DNA from: Vishniacozyma victoriae
Taxonomy: Eukaryota; Basidiomycota; Tremellomycetes; Tremellales; Bulleribasidiaceae
Assembly (NCBI GenBank): GCA_017654735.1
Contig: JADPYG010000091.1
Span: 62,001 to 126,000 of the forward strand
Direction: 5' to 3'
DNA length: 64,000 nt
The position numbers and the translations under genes were made by a program. How positions within the stretch are numbered: the first letter of the stretch is position 1; each line of letters begins with the position of its first letter. Shown in pieces: positions 10,050 through 22,522 of this stretch. Under the pieces are notes generated by a model, which saw only the letters and a program-made list of their open reading frames with translations, was not told the origin of the DNA and made no database searches.

Positions 10050-11884
10050 ATGACGGAAAAGGTGGACGATAAATCCCTACCCTCGCCAACCCATCCTACG
10101 GATCATGAAACCCTCTCTGGCGATACGTACTCAATCAACAAGGGTGAAGCAGCCATTGATGGAGTTGATCCGATCTATGCTGCGAAAGCTAGAGTCTTGA
10201 ATGGTGCGATACAGGAAATTGGAATGGGGAGGTATCAGTGGCAGTTGTTCTTTGTGATTGGATTTGGTTGGGCACAGGATAATCTATGGCCTATCGTACG
10301 TCCCTACTGGCCAGCGTGATGCATGGCCAGGCCAGGGTGATGCATATAGCTAACGATCAGGTCACGTATGCCGTTCACTGAAAGGTTCAAACGGTTTAGC
10401 TGATGATAGTTCGCTTATCCTCCCTGCTATCGCTGCCGAATTCTTGGTTGGCCGCCCACCCCTCCTCACCCTCGCCCAGAATATCGGTCTGTTAGCAGGA
10501 GCAATGTTCTGGGGATTCGGATGCGACATCTTCGGAAGAAAGTGGGGATTCAACTTGACATTGGGAATTACCGCTGTTTTTGGAATGTTGGCCGCCAGCT
10601 CTCCCAATTTCGTTGCTCTGGGATGCTTCGCTGCTCTCTGGAGCTTCGGAGTTGGCGGGAACTTGCCTGTAGGTGCGTCAATTGAGCTCCCAGACGTCTC
10701 TGACATCGTCTGCGACGAAGAGACGCGAAGAGATGGGCTAAAAAGTAGATTCGGCCATTTTTCTTGAATTTTTACCCGGATCCCACGCTTACCTCCTCAC
10801 TGTCCTCTCTGTCTTCTGGGCTTTCGCTCAGCTGTTCGCTACCCTCGTCGCCTGGCCTTTACTCGGAACAATGACCTGCGCAGCCGACGCCGTTACCTGC
10901 TCCCGATCCGAAAATATGGGCTGGCGGTATTTCGTCATCACAATGGGATGAGTCGCTCTCATCATGTTCTTCATCCGATTCGTCGCTTTCTCGATATTCG
11001 AATCGCCTAAATTCCATATGGGCAAGGGCAGGGATGAGATGGCGGTCAAGATTGTTCATGAGGTCGCCAGGCGGAATGGGAGGACTAGCGGATTGAGTAT
11101 TGAGGACTTGAGAGTATGTGATGGATTGCAAGGAGGTGTGGGAATGGAGACGGATAACGCTGCTGCAATCAAACGAAAGCTGGCTTCGTTGAAGGGTGAC
11201 CATGTCAAGGCGTTGTTCGCCACTAGGAAGCTTGCCTTTTCAACATCCATGATCATGGTCGTGTGGGCTTTCATCGGTTTGGCATTCCCCCTCTACGTAA
11301 GTCCTCCTGAACATGCTCGGACTGACAATAGAATGCCTTCCTTCCTAGTATCCTTCAATCTCGAGGACAGATCAACGGAGACGGATCGACGTACATCACC
11401 TACCGAAACTCGTGTATCATCGCTGTCCTGGGTGTTCCAGGGGCTATCCTCGGCGGTCTACTTGTCGAGCTCAAGCATATCGGTAGAAAAGGGACTTTAT
11501 CAGCTTCAACCCTCTTGACTGGTGTATTCATCCTCGCCTCCACCACGGCTCACACCTCGAACGCACTACTCGGATGGAATTGTGCATACTCGTTTTGCTC
11601 GAATGTCATGTATGCGGTGTTGTATGCTTATACCCCCGAGATTTTCCCCACAAAAGACAGAGGAACGGGTAACGCTCTTACTGCTACTGCCAATCGAGTC
11701 TTTGGGATCATGGGTACGTCTGTCTTATCGAGTCTAGTAAGGCTGACAGGTAGCACCGATCGTGGCGATGTTTGGAGATTTGGGTACTCCAGTACCGGTC
11801 TACGTCTCGGGAGCTTTGTTCGTGTTGGCCGCCATTGTAGTCATTATATTACCGTACGAGTCAAGGGGTAGGGCGAGTCTATAG
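10050..11884 (+). pseudogene. MFS transporter with an in-frame stop codon
   Basis: Splicing gives a full-length major facilitator of about 530 codons. It has DNLWPIVTSLILPAIAAEF, GDIFGRKWGFNL-type loop 2-3 residues (here CDIFGRKWGFNL), FESPKFHMGKGR in the central loop, and PEIFPTKDRGTGNA before the last helices. It resembles the SV2/metabolite-H+ symporter group. Frame is open throughout except for TGA at 10949-10951, where ENMGWRYFVITMG is followed by stop and then VALIMFFIRF. No plausible intron removes it: the only flanking GT/AG pair is 19 nt apart. The second exon is only 5 nt (10361-10365, GTCAC), supplying V-T of WPIVTS. Either this is a recent pseudogene, a readthrough case or a base error. 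The C-terminal half keeps clean coding quality, which favours a recent event. Confidence 0.7.
10361..10365 (+). other. 5-nt micro-exon in the MFS gene
   Basis: GTCAC, flanked by a CTAACGATCAG acceptor and a GTATG donor, with a 44-nt intron following (10366-10409). It supplies V-T in DNLWPIVTSLIL; skipping it breaks the frame. Confidence 0.7.
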
Positions 11885-12386
11885 AATAGACATGTCGGTG
11901 GGATTCCTGGTTCTGCGGTCATGCAACCCGTGTTCGGGTCATTATTGCCATCATTCCGCCGGTTGACGGTCCGTACAAACCTGCCGATCCCACTGCGCTT
12001 ATCATTCGGTGCTCTACCAGATACCCCACTCAAGCACATGATACGCGTACCGGGCTGCTGGTCAACCTACCGCCGACAACCGGACTTACTCGGCGGTTTC
12101 CCCGCATTGGACGCATCTGCTCTTGCCCACTATCCTCCCAAAATAGCGATCCATTTCCCGAGTGGCTAAAATGCCACACCATGTGGAATAGATCTCCTGA
12201 TGGCCCCGCGGTCTAGCCTCTCTTGTATTTTAGGTCTTATCTGTCTATCTCGCCATGTTGTCCGAATAGGTTCCAGGCGTCGTAAGGTAACGGGTATAGG
12301 GGAATGGATGTAGTACAAATAGCCAGTCAGGTGTCTATCAATTCACATTTCTCACTCGATCTTAGACCTGCTCGAGATACAATACA
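11885..12386. other. Intergenic, no gene seen
   Basis: This contains the terminator region of the MFS gene and the promoter of the Atg22-like gene. CCGCCGACAACCGG and CTCGGCGG occur near 12070-12095 and could be Zn2Cys6-type sites. No gene is recognisable. Confidence 0.45.
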
Positions 12387-14573
12387 ATGGCGACTCACGC
12401 CCACCTTATGATTGATCCTATGGCGGATGGAACTCCGGTATTACCTGCTGCATTTGAGGACCATGAAATTACGACCGTCGAATCGAGGGCCAGCTACAGG
12501 AAAGAGAAAGATGATGTTGTTGGCGGGGAAGTGGAGGAAGTACCGAGATTAGAAGATAATGCTCAAGCACCTGAAGGACCGACTACTGGAAAGTACGAAG
12601 AGTGGGCATACGTGAGTCTCTATATCAGATGGAGATACCGGCTGACAAGTAGTACCTCTACTACAATGGTGACTCGGGAGTCGGACCAAATGGATACTCG
12701 TCAACACTTTTCCAGAGCTACCTCAATCAAGCTGGACGAGATTCAATCACCGGTGGACCTTGTACCGATGCCCAAGGAGTCTGCAACATCAAGTTCGCAG
12801 GAAACAGGCCTGTCTCATCCGCTATCCTCATCATCCAGGGAATCTCGTTTGCGATCATGACCCTGTTCTTCACCTCCATCGGATCATGTGCGGATTACGG
12901 AAATTGGAATAAATGGATCTTGATCGTCGCTACCGGTAAGTCTACTTAATCTTCATTTCCTGACAGGTAGTGACTTGTTGGGCTTCCCAATTCGGTTGGA
13001 TGGGCATCACCAATGCATCCCAATGGCAGTCTGCGATCGTAGTCTATCTCCTTGGATACATCTCGTACGGAGTCACACTTGTGTTTTACGCTTCGATCTT
13101 CCCTCGACTGGCCAGGAACACTCAAAGGACTAAAGACGCTAGGGCGAAGCTGGACAGCGGGGAGATAGACACGGAGACGTATGAGACAACGGAGATGCTA
13201 GAGAGGAACAGATTGAGTACCATCTCGACGGCACACTCGAATTGTACGTCGATTTTTCCATTTTCCTCTCTTTTCCCTCTTTTGGTCTTCTGATACGCCT
13301 CTCTCACCTTCATGTCCTCTTCGTCTCTCTTTGAACGCCATCTATCTCATGTATTCCGTCCTCTAGGACAGTGGACTGACGATCAGGGGGTTATATTATC
13401 ACTTTGGCGCTCAATCTTTCGATTTTGATCCCCCTCGCCGGCAACGCCCTTGTCAACCAATACACCCTCCTGCTCACCAATTTCTACTGGATTCTGCTTG
13501 GTCTCCCCTGGTTTTTCCTTCAGAAGAAGCGCCCCGGTCCCCCCATCCCTCAGGGAGAGCACTGGCTGACTGTGAGTCGAAATTTCGGTGTTTTTTCACA
13601 TTTTCCAGTTTTTTTAGTTTTCTTCTCCGTACCTTGCGGTATCAGTCCTGATGTTTAGCTCGGCTGGAAGCAGATCTTCAGCGCTCTCAAACAGTACAAG
13701 CGGCTCCCGTGAGTCATCATCCTGTCGCTTAACATGTCCAAAAAGCTGATTCGCAGATACACCTTCACCTACCTCGGAGCCTTTTTCCTCCTCGCCGACG
13801 GTCTCAACACTACCGGTTTCGTCATTGGTATCGTCCAGAATGAGCATATATCCTTCTCGTTCCTCGAGTCAACATACCTCGGTCTCTCACAAGCTGCCAC
13901 TTCGACTCTGTCGTGTTATGTGTTCTGGTACATTCAGAGGCATTTCAAGATCCAGACGAAATGGATGTTTGGAGTTACCAATGTCATCACTGTATTCATC
14001 CCTCTTTGGGGTATGGTACGTCCTCCCTTCTCCTCTTACATGATTAGAGCTGATATGTAGCTCGGTCTCTGGACTACCAAGATTGGGTTCCACAACACCT
14101 GGGAATTCTGGTTCTACAATGTTCTCTTCGGTCTCGGACAAGCTCCATACTACGCCTACGCTCAGGCTTTGATGAGTGACCTCTGCCCACCTGGGTACGA
14201 GGGAATGTTCTGTTCGTCCTCCCTGTCTGTCCTCGATCAACGCTGACCAGAAGTCGGATTGTACGGTATTTTCAACAGAGTCAGTTCCCTAGTCGGACCA
14301 AACATCTGCGCTGCCATCATCGCCAGGACGGGAAACACATGGCACGCTTTCATCTTCTTGTAAGCCCTTTCCTCGTTTGCAGATGGATAGATTCTGATAT
14401 CTAGGTTCATCAACTGCGTCTTCGCGTGTGTTATCATTTGGTTCTTTGTCGACGTCAAGAAAGGTCGAGCACAGGCTATTGCGTACTCCATTCAGGAACG
14501 AGGATTGACTGCGGAAGTGAGGACTGATCAAGTTGACGCTGTCAAGGGAGATGGGGAGAGGGTCAAAGCGTAA
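12387..14573 (+). CDS. Atg22-like vacuolar permease
   Basis: Spliced product is about 590 residues. After an acidic N-terminus comes EEWAYYLYYNGDSGVGPNGY, the start of the membrane part in basidiomycete Atg22/MFS_11 proteins. Helices follow, with GISFAIMTLFFTSIGSCADYGNWNKWILIV, then a long charged loop (TYETTEMLERNRLS), and six or more further helices including FEFWFYN-type WEFWFYNVLFGLGQAPYYAY and FGLYGIFNRVSSLVGP. Atg22 proteins export amino acids from the vacuole after autophagic breakdown; I infer the same here. There are about seven introns, all with CTGAC-type branch sites. The tandem placement after an MFS gene seems incidental. Confidence 0.8.
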
Positions 14574-17184
14574 GATGTGATCATTAGACGTCTTGGTAAG
14601 AAGGTTGTTTGCTTGCTATGTTGTCTGGGGAGGTTTTTGGATAAGTTCATGTATATATTTCTCAACGTAAACTGACCATGATCTCCAACTCGCTGATAAG
14701 TCTGATAAGTCTATGTCACAATAATTAACTCAACAGCTGCTCACCTTGTGGGTTGGCAATCGCAGGGATAAGCTGACCGAAATCTGCATACTCCTCACTC
14801 AACCGTTTCGTTCACCTCCACTTACCCATGACTCGACGCTAACTCCAGACGCAAAGTTGAAATTGTCTCCGGAATTGCCTCGATGGAAATGCCTCATGCA
14901 TGAAAGGAGAAACTACGCAGCGAATGCGGGTGGCGAGATCATACAGAGGACGAGTTCAAGGCATGTCGGCTTAGCTCAAAGCTCCACGATTATGGCGCAT
15001 ACATGGCACCAGTAGGTTCTACCAGTGCTTCCTTTAGGCCAGTGGGCGGCAATGCCGATTTCTTGGAGTTCCAGGATGAAAGGTGGTCGCGCGACAACGT
15101 CTCAGGATGGTAGTCCTTTGTTCAAGGGGAGTAGAACTTCCCAGAATAGGTCGGCTTTAATCTCCACCTTTGATTGTTGCATCGCGCGTGGGAGGCAAGG
15201 ACAGTCGGGCTGAAACAATCGAGTGACCGAACTCAAGGGATAAAAACCGGATGTACTCGGCGATAAGTGCATCCATTATTTGTCTCAGGCCTTCTCGTCC
15301 TGTGCGCTGTCCCTGAGCCCGCTCAACCTCAAATATAAAGCGTTTGTGGTCACACCCCCAAGCACTCAAACCACTCTTGTGAGCTCTCTCTTCAGTCTGC
15401 ACACACTGTGACGTCCGACCTTTGTGCGTACAAAGATGCAGAATATGATTTAGCGGCGTGCTCCGACAGACTCATCGAGCAGTATACTTCTGTCGTCCCT
15501 TGTTGCGTAGGAGCTGATCAAGATATACCTCGCCATCAATGCAGCAAATGAAGTGTCTACTTGACAAGGGGAAGGCAGTTTGTTACCTCACCAATTTGTC
15601 AATGACGTAAGTAAGCACATGACACTTCGTTCGCCCAGAGTACCTAGCCTGCCATGAGAAGCGACCGACGATCCACCTCAGTGAAGCTATGCCTTCGATA
15701 GCGTTGATTCCAAGTACATATCTCTACAATTTGCTATTCCTTACCGCTGCTCCTCATCGATAGGTTGAATAGCGAATCTCGCCTCATTTCCGCTGTCCAA
15801 CGGCAGCGACTTGAGTGTTGCTCGTCAGCCGACTCAACATGCACCTCACCAGCCGACGCGCCGCTGAGATTTCCATAGCGTCGGTTCTCTTATGCGGTCT
15901 CATCCATATACTGGGGCATTCCCAGGTAGCGGGATATATGCTTCTAGCGACTGGGTGTGTAGGGATGGAGATGACGGTGGGATCAGCTACAGGGTACATC
16001 GACGTCATCGGCCGAGATGGAAGGATCATCCCTCCGATCACTCTAGTGAGTTATGCGGACGACTCATCTTTCATAACTGGCAGACTGTAATTGTCCAGCG
16101 CCGCAATGCTGACTTTAGCAGATGACTTCACGTGCACAGTGGACCGGACCACGACAATGAACGATTGCCCGATGCAAGACATTAACAACCGAGTTCTCGA
16201 ATTCGATCCTATCTAGCTGCATTAGGGTACCTCCATGCATGCATGGCGAGCGGGCAGATGCGTCCGAGGGGTTGACTTTATTGAGCGATTTCCTCGAACG
16301 ACGGATATCTCCGATAGAGCTGTGCCTGAGGATCCAACCATGGAAAAGGGTGCTTCCATCAACGTCAACTCCCTCACCTACCCCTGTATCATGCATCGAA
16401 TCGTCGAGTTTGGTACCGAACCTAGTCCCCTGGACGTCCGTGCTCTTCGGTCTATACTATCCGACGATCGGACGTGTTTGACTCGGCGTACGGAGACCGG
16501 TCTATCACCCTTCACCCCTTCCTCAATCCTACGCTAGGAACTGCGGTCAAACGTCCTTTGTGCTAAACAACACCCCTTTCAGGTACGCAGTCATTAGATA
16601 CCTTTGGGACCTGAGTGCCGTGAGGTGACGATTGGATCGCTGCTTTGAGGTCACAGCTCCCGTGAATTCCCCTTTTATCGCGTTCCCAATATAATACACA
16701 AGTGCAACAAAAGGAGAGGTGAGTAGTACACGCGTCGTGTGACTGTCGAGCTTATCTTCAGCGAATCGAGCCGCGATATGACGCTCGGTATCTCGGACAA
16801 CGGAAACAACGCGAGGATCCCCTTTGACTCCATCCACACACACTATCCGTTTCATACTATTGTGCCTCGTTCCTCTCCGCCCCTGCGTGTCACCGCCTTT
16901 GACAATGTCATGTCGCCCTCTCGCCCTTCACCCACTTCAACCATATTCGTCACTCGATACAATTGATAAGGTACGAAAGGCAGATGATCCCCCTGGCCCT
17001 GGCAAGGTACAAGGCTCGGCGCAAACGTGCATGACGAGAGAGGTGACTATAATGGTAGTCGCGAAGGAATGGGAATTGCCCTAGTGCCTGTCCTGTAAAA
17101 GTCGCCTTTAACGCTCTTAAGCGTTGGACAACAACTTGGATATCTCGATCAGCCACCCGTTACACGCTGTTGGAGTAATCGATA
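14574..17184. other. 2.6 kb region without a confident gene
   Basis: No frame resembles a known family. The best candidate is 15815-16216. There an intron-like segment (GTGAGT...GCTGACTTTAG, about 16047-16120) joins an upstream frame to one reading DDFTCTVDRTTTMNDCPMQD and ending at TAG. Another uninterrupted stretch, about 16330-16570, reads in one frame DSAYGDRSITLHPFLNPTLG. These may be parts of a small lineage-specific or decayed gene. I could not build a complete model. Confidence 0.35.
15815..16216 (+). CDS. Possible small two-exon gene, unknown
   Basis: A well-formed intron (GTGAGT donor, TGCTGACTTTAG acceptor) separates two open frames. One joining gives a hydrophobic N-terminal segment (ASVLLCGLIHILG) but stops soon after the intron. 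Another joining gives a longer soluble second exon with two Cys. The choice of frame is undecided and the start is unclear, so treat this as a lead, not a gene. Confidence 0.2.
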
Positions 17185-18868
17185 ATGGACAACCCTGATC
17201 CAGGTCCTGTTACCGATCCAGTGGGTGATCGCAATCTTCGACCTCGACGAACTTCGACGACTCGAACTTTCTTTGATCCATCGCCTTCTGCAACTTCATC
17301 ACGACACTCCAGACCAGCACCTGCGCCCCAAGTCAACACACATTACTATACGAGGACTGCTAGTGGGAGCTTACCGCCCGGACAAGGATCCGAGTCGGTC
17401 AAGGATGTATCGGATTCGAGTAGTGAAGGGGGAAATGGGCTTCAAGAGGTGTCAAAGCTGGAAGTAAAGAGGGAGAAGAACAGGCTTAAACAAAGGAACC
17501 TACGTCGTGAGTGGCTTACTCCCATGATAGGGTAATGAGTTTTACTAACGTACAGAACGTCGAGCAAACCATATCAGTCAGCTGGAAGATCAAGTTCGAC
17601 ACCTCAAACGCGACTGCACCACCTTTCGCGATCACATCACTACCAAATCAACTATCGTCTCCGCCAACGATACCAAGTATCGATCATGGATTAATGGTCT
17701 GGAATCAGTCTTGATTAGGCAGGGATTAGGGGATGAAGTAGAAAGGTTGAGACAAGCCTGGGCTAGTGCAATCCAACCCATCCCACAATTCCCTCACAGC
17801 TCGTCCAAGCAGAATAAGGGGAGTAGGAAAGGGAAAGCTGTGGTGAAGCTGGAACCTTTGGATCTGGAAATGAATGGACCTTTGGGAGACCAAGTCAGTC
17901 GGATCGACACCTCACGACGGGGCTCATTGTCGACATTGGTACAAGCAGCCATCGCTGTCGATTCAACTCGCGTCACTCCATCACCGGGATATTCGATGAA
18001 ACCGCAAATCAACCAACCAGTCCCATACGCAGGATACGGCTACCAACAACCCACTTCCAATCAATACATGCGAGGACCACCCCCAAGTACCGTTACGCAT
18101 CCCAGCAGTTCGTCTACAGCGACGTCAAAAGTGTCCACCGTCTATCCAGGATCGATGGAAGCGCTACGTCAGCCACCTTCACCTTCACGCTATGATCGTC
18201 GAGCTCGAACCATTCCCACTTCTGCTCGACCTACTTGGCAGATGAATGAATCGAGACCTCAGCATCCGAACCTACCTCCACCCGAACCCGAAGATAGGAA
18301 ACGAAAACGATCTCTATCTGGCCCTACCCTCCATTCTGGCACCTTCCAATCCCTACCTCCCGTATTCGCATACTCGGCACCGAGCTCCGGTCAAGTTGAT
18401 CAATCACGTTCGATGATGCATCAAGGTGAACCACCTCAAGCCTCGCTACCACCTGCTACCCGCCCTAACTCTTCGCACCAAGTCGGTCAATCGGTACCAT
18501 CAGCCTGGAACACTCTCGCTCCATTCCGACTCCCAGGCATCAGTGCGCAACCTAGTACGCCTACAACTCAGGTCCAGCCGATCTCCTCGTCGATCATCAA
18601 CCCCTCTCCGCAGCATATCAAGATCTCGGATTTGTTGGTGGACAAGGCGGGTAGTGGTGGGGAAGATCGATATGCACCGATTGCGATGGAGGATAAGCCA
18701 AAGTCATTTAGCTGGCCTCTTCCCGCTCCTCGATCGGCCAATGGAGCGATGCCCATCAGCGACTTGCTCATGGACAGAAAGGACCCTCGGCCCCAAGCAG
18801 GACCATCGACCATCAATGATACCTCCAACCACCCATCCAACTCGAATCACAACCCCTACAACCATTAG
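17185..18868 (+). CDS. bZIP transcription factor
   Basis: Two exons, with an intron at 17507-17555, give about 544 residues. The intron falls inside the DNA-binding region: splicing yields KREKNRLKQRNLRQRRANH (about residues 96-114), a basic region with the N-x3-R-N-type spacing. ISQLEDQVRHLKRDC follows as a short zipper with Leu seven residues apart; the next heptad position is Phe, so the zipper is short and weak. Only the zone near residues 96-185 looks folded. The rest is Pro/Ser-rich and low complexity and contains repeated short modules (KISDLLVDKAG, PISDLLMDRKD) near the C-terminus, perhaps partner-binding. It is a nuclear regulator by family; targets are unknown. Confidence 0.82.
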
Positions 18869-19194
18869 ACGTATCATATGAGAATCAGCTGGAGGAGGAG
18901 TAATCGCTGCGGCCTGGGAGATGTGAGGCTGTTTGAGGGAGGCGTAATCGAATGTACACAGTAATAATCATTGGATGATAACACGAACTTATATAATATC
19001 CACTATCTCATCCGATCTGCTCAATCTACATAACACCATGCATTGCTATAATTCTGTCAATGCCTCATGTTGGGCCCGACCTATACAGAAGAGAGCACGC
19101 GGAATCCTGATCAACGTTGCATAACATTCACGTACTCTACTTGACTGATTATAAAGTCAAGACAGAAATCATCAAATTCCGATTAGATGTCCAG
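18869..19194. other. Convergent intergenic region, no gene seen
   Basis: This is the shared 3' region of the bZIP gene (+) and the OPT gene (-). It is AT-rich, as expected for polyadenylation signals. Nothing else is visible. Confidence 0.5.
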
Positions 19195-21924
19195 CTAGGC
19201 CGTCGGTGGACTAGGACAGTGGTCCGGGTACCCAGGTCGCTTATTACCCCACCAATTAGGGAAAGGTGCTCCAGCACCATTACCAGCTGCACCAAACACC
19301 GCGAACGACAAGATGAACATGACCAGCAGACTCCCTCCATCGAAAGCGGCAGTCACCAAGTAACTGTATTCCTTGAAGATCCTCGGTTTATAGACTCTGA
19401 GGTATGACTGAACGAAGATGGGTACAAGCAGACCAGATAACATGGTACAAGATTGAGGCGAGGTGGTGGCCAGGTACCCCGAAAAGACCAGGATGAGGGG
19501 TACGTTGATTGAGCTGAGTTGGAAAGTACCGATTCGAGGAAGGAAATGAGTGATTCCGGCATGTAAGAGGACAATGAGGACTCCAAGTCCAAGTCCGACG
19601 GGAATGATAAAGTAGTCACCATCGAGACGGAACATGTCTCGTGATAGAGCCCAAGTGGTAGCTGCTGTGTTCTGAGATTGGAAGAAGGCGCCCGACCAAG
19701 CGTAATTGCCATGAGTGTCGAAAAGAAGTTCTCGATGCGAAGTCACGATGGAGACGGAAACCACGTAATTGATGAATAGACCGACGATCGTACCGTATGT
19801 TTGGGTGAGGAACATGATTCGGGGTGGGATCTTCACTGCTTTATTAGCCAGAGTTGTATGGAAAGCTTGGAAGAGACATACAGTATTCACCCATTTTCAG
19901 ATCGCTTGCCATATTCAGACTTTGCGAAATCACACTGTGCGACCAAGACGAAAAGTAAAGGTTTGCGAGAGGTCTTCCGGGCAATACGGCCCCAGCCACT
20001 ATCTTCATGAGGGAGTTTGTTGCGATCCCAGAGCCATAGCGGGAGTAGAGGATCGTGGACTGCCATCAGCGGATGTTGTTGAGCTTGGAGAAAAGAGAAT
20101 CTGGAAAAAGGGAAAAATTCGAATTTCGCGACTTACAAAAGGCGCAACAAAAGCACCAGTCAGAAGAGCGATGATGTACGACCAGACTGGCATAGTGATA
20201 TTCTGGGTCGTGGTAACGATGATACCGAATACAAACGCAACAGTCAAAATGATAAAGTACCACCAGGTCGGGACTTCCTTGTACTTGACCAGCATGGCAA
20301 CGTGATGCCGGTCCTCGGAGACGCCCGTCTTGAAAGCTTTGATGGACGCCCAGACGTCTCTTCGCCAGAAGAGAACGACATGGGCGATGAGCGCTCCGAT
20401 CTGATGGATCAGCGGCGACGGGTCAAAGATGGGATTAAGCTCACGGCAGCATTTCCGACGGTTAAAGACCAAGCGTATGAGCCGGTCAATCGTGGTAGAC
20501 CGACCTTTTCCAATGCGGTCCGGTCAAGTATACCGTTGACGAAAACAGTGGAGGCGTTGTATCGTCCTCCATCGGCAGTTCGGAGATTAGAAGCCATGAA
20601 CGGCAAAGCTCGGGAGCCCCATAGATTACTGTAGTAAACACCGATGTAGGCGATCCAGCAGATGAACAAGCCAAAAGCGGCATTTAGCTACGAGATTAGC
20701 TTCAGCAATGATGCAGGATGTTTCAGCTTACATGGTATCCGATGGGCTGAGACGTCGCAGTCGAGGTGATGTATTGCCAATCGAACCTGAGAGTCAATGG
20801 CGAACTGTGAAGAATGATCGCAATACATACGAGAAATTGAGAATGCCCAAACCCTCGTTACTCAAACTACCGCCAAACAAGTTGGTGAGAAGAGCAGCTT
20901 TGCTACCGGTAGCTTTCTGAGATGCTAGACAAGGAATCGAGACCGAGTTCAGCCAAGGCATTATGTACGCCGGAAGGACCTGATACGCAGTCATACCCCC
21001 GAACGAGTACCAGAAGTATCGGATTCGCTTCGACGACCGGAAATCTTCCCAGTGTAGACTCTGTAGGGTCGTGACGAGAGGGATATTGGTCCAATAGACT
21101 GCTTCCGGTGCTAATATTTCAGCGTCAATCCTCGGTAACATTTAGGAGATGTACTTACCCCACACTGTGACAGGCCTAAGTAAACCAGTCAACCCGTATC
21201 CAAACAGCGAGATCGACAAAATTCCAAGTATGACGGTAGCTGCATTGAGTGGATTTCCTTCATAGAACAGCCGTTGTACCGTAAAGGGTGACGACACTAA
21301 GAGACCCTTGCGAAGCGCTTGAGGCGGTGATGGAAGCGATGGCGTGTTCCTTGAGACCAAAAGAGTGGGGATTAATGAATTTGATGAAGGTGATGTAAAG
21401 CGGTAATCTCGACTTGTCTGGGTTACTCGCTCTCCATCGAGCTGCGATCCTATCTCCACGGGGCAGAGGGATAGACCAAGCTTTACCGATGAAGAAGATG
21501 AATAGCACCATGAAGGCTCCCGAGACCGACGCATTTGTTGGTTTGAACTGCCAGTCAACAAGTACTCGTTCTGCGGAAAAGCGGAACTCACGTTGTAGAT
21601 CTGGTTCATAGCCGCTTGGAAACACGCGAACGCAGTGCCCAATATGACACTTCGAAAGGTGAGTACTGGATCCTCATCGTCTCTCAAGGAAAGGAGGTGC
21701 TTGCTCGCATCCGCACCAGTCCGAATGACAAAATCATCTCCAACATGTCCCTCTTTATCGAGCTGATCGATAGCAGTCTCACTGTCGGTCGGAGACCGGT
21801 CCTTGTCGCTCTTCTCGTCGATGTCACCATTATCAGAGATGCCACCGATATACGGTATGTCATGTGCGGTCGCGAGTCCAAGGGCGGAGATGCCCGAACC
21901 CTCCTGCTTCAATTCAGCGGACAT
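19195..21924 (-). CDS. Oligopeptide transporter, OPT family
   Basis: This is a multi-exon gene of roughly 780 residues. An acidic N-terminal tail (about 90 residues) leads into LTFRSVILGTAFACFQAAMNQIYN. KAWSIPLPRG and NPHSFGLKEHAIASITAS follow; the latter is the OPT hallmark (NPGPFxxKEH in other members). The C-terminal part has repeated membrane helices, with LGLGVLIVLLHAGITHFLP, and ends near PFPNWWGNKRPGYPDHCP. These carriers import small peptides, glutathione or metal-siderophore complexes with protons across the plasma membrane. The sequence does not say which. The start at 21924 is the first ATG of the long frame. Confidence 0.85.
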
Positions 21925-22522
21925 GTCGAAAGTTGATTGAAAGTGCGTACCGTCAATCTCTCATTCTCGAGCCCTTTTGTATGTTTCCAAAGATAGCAAT
22001 ATCCTTGACATCTCCGTATATGCAATCACCATTGCTGGTACATTATCTTGTGCGTTATCGAAGATGAATGATGATGGAATTCAACATCAGTTGATCGCAA
22101 TCGCGCCGAGCGTACCGAAATTCTTGGCAGGCACCATCACTTCATATGAGGCGACGCAACGTCGGGATTGCGCAACACCATCGGAACCACCACCCAATAC
22201 AACAAAGCCAAGCCAGCGAGCACGTCCCGTTCATGAGAAGCCGAGTGGGTTCTTCGCTTAGTTGATCCGCTGTTTCTCTTCAGATTCAGGCGTGATTTCG
22301 ACTACTTTACTGCTCAAAAGAGACCAAATCACACAATTAGAGTATTCTAAGCTAGAGCTGTGACCTCCTATCCGAGCCGTGTTGCAGCATACAAAAGCGT
22401 GAAGCACTGCACTCAATCAATCACAAGATGCATACTGGCCAACACACCAGATCCCGGAATGACGCGATATCGAAGCGGCGTACAGAAATCACGTGAGGTG
22501 ATACCGTCCAACATCTTATACT
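21925..22522. other. Intergenic between OPT and sugar transporter genes
   Basis: No independent gene is seen. On the minus strand a short open tail following an AG at about 22307 reads SSKVVEITPESEEKQRIN then stop. It could be an alternative last exon of the sugar transporter, but the stop at 22523 already gives a sensible end, so I leave it out of the gene. Confidence 0.4.
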
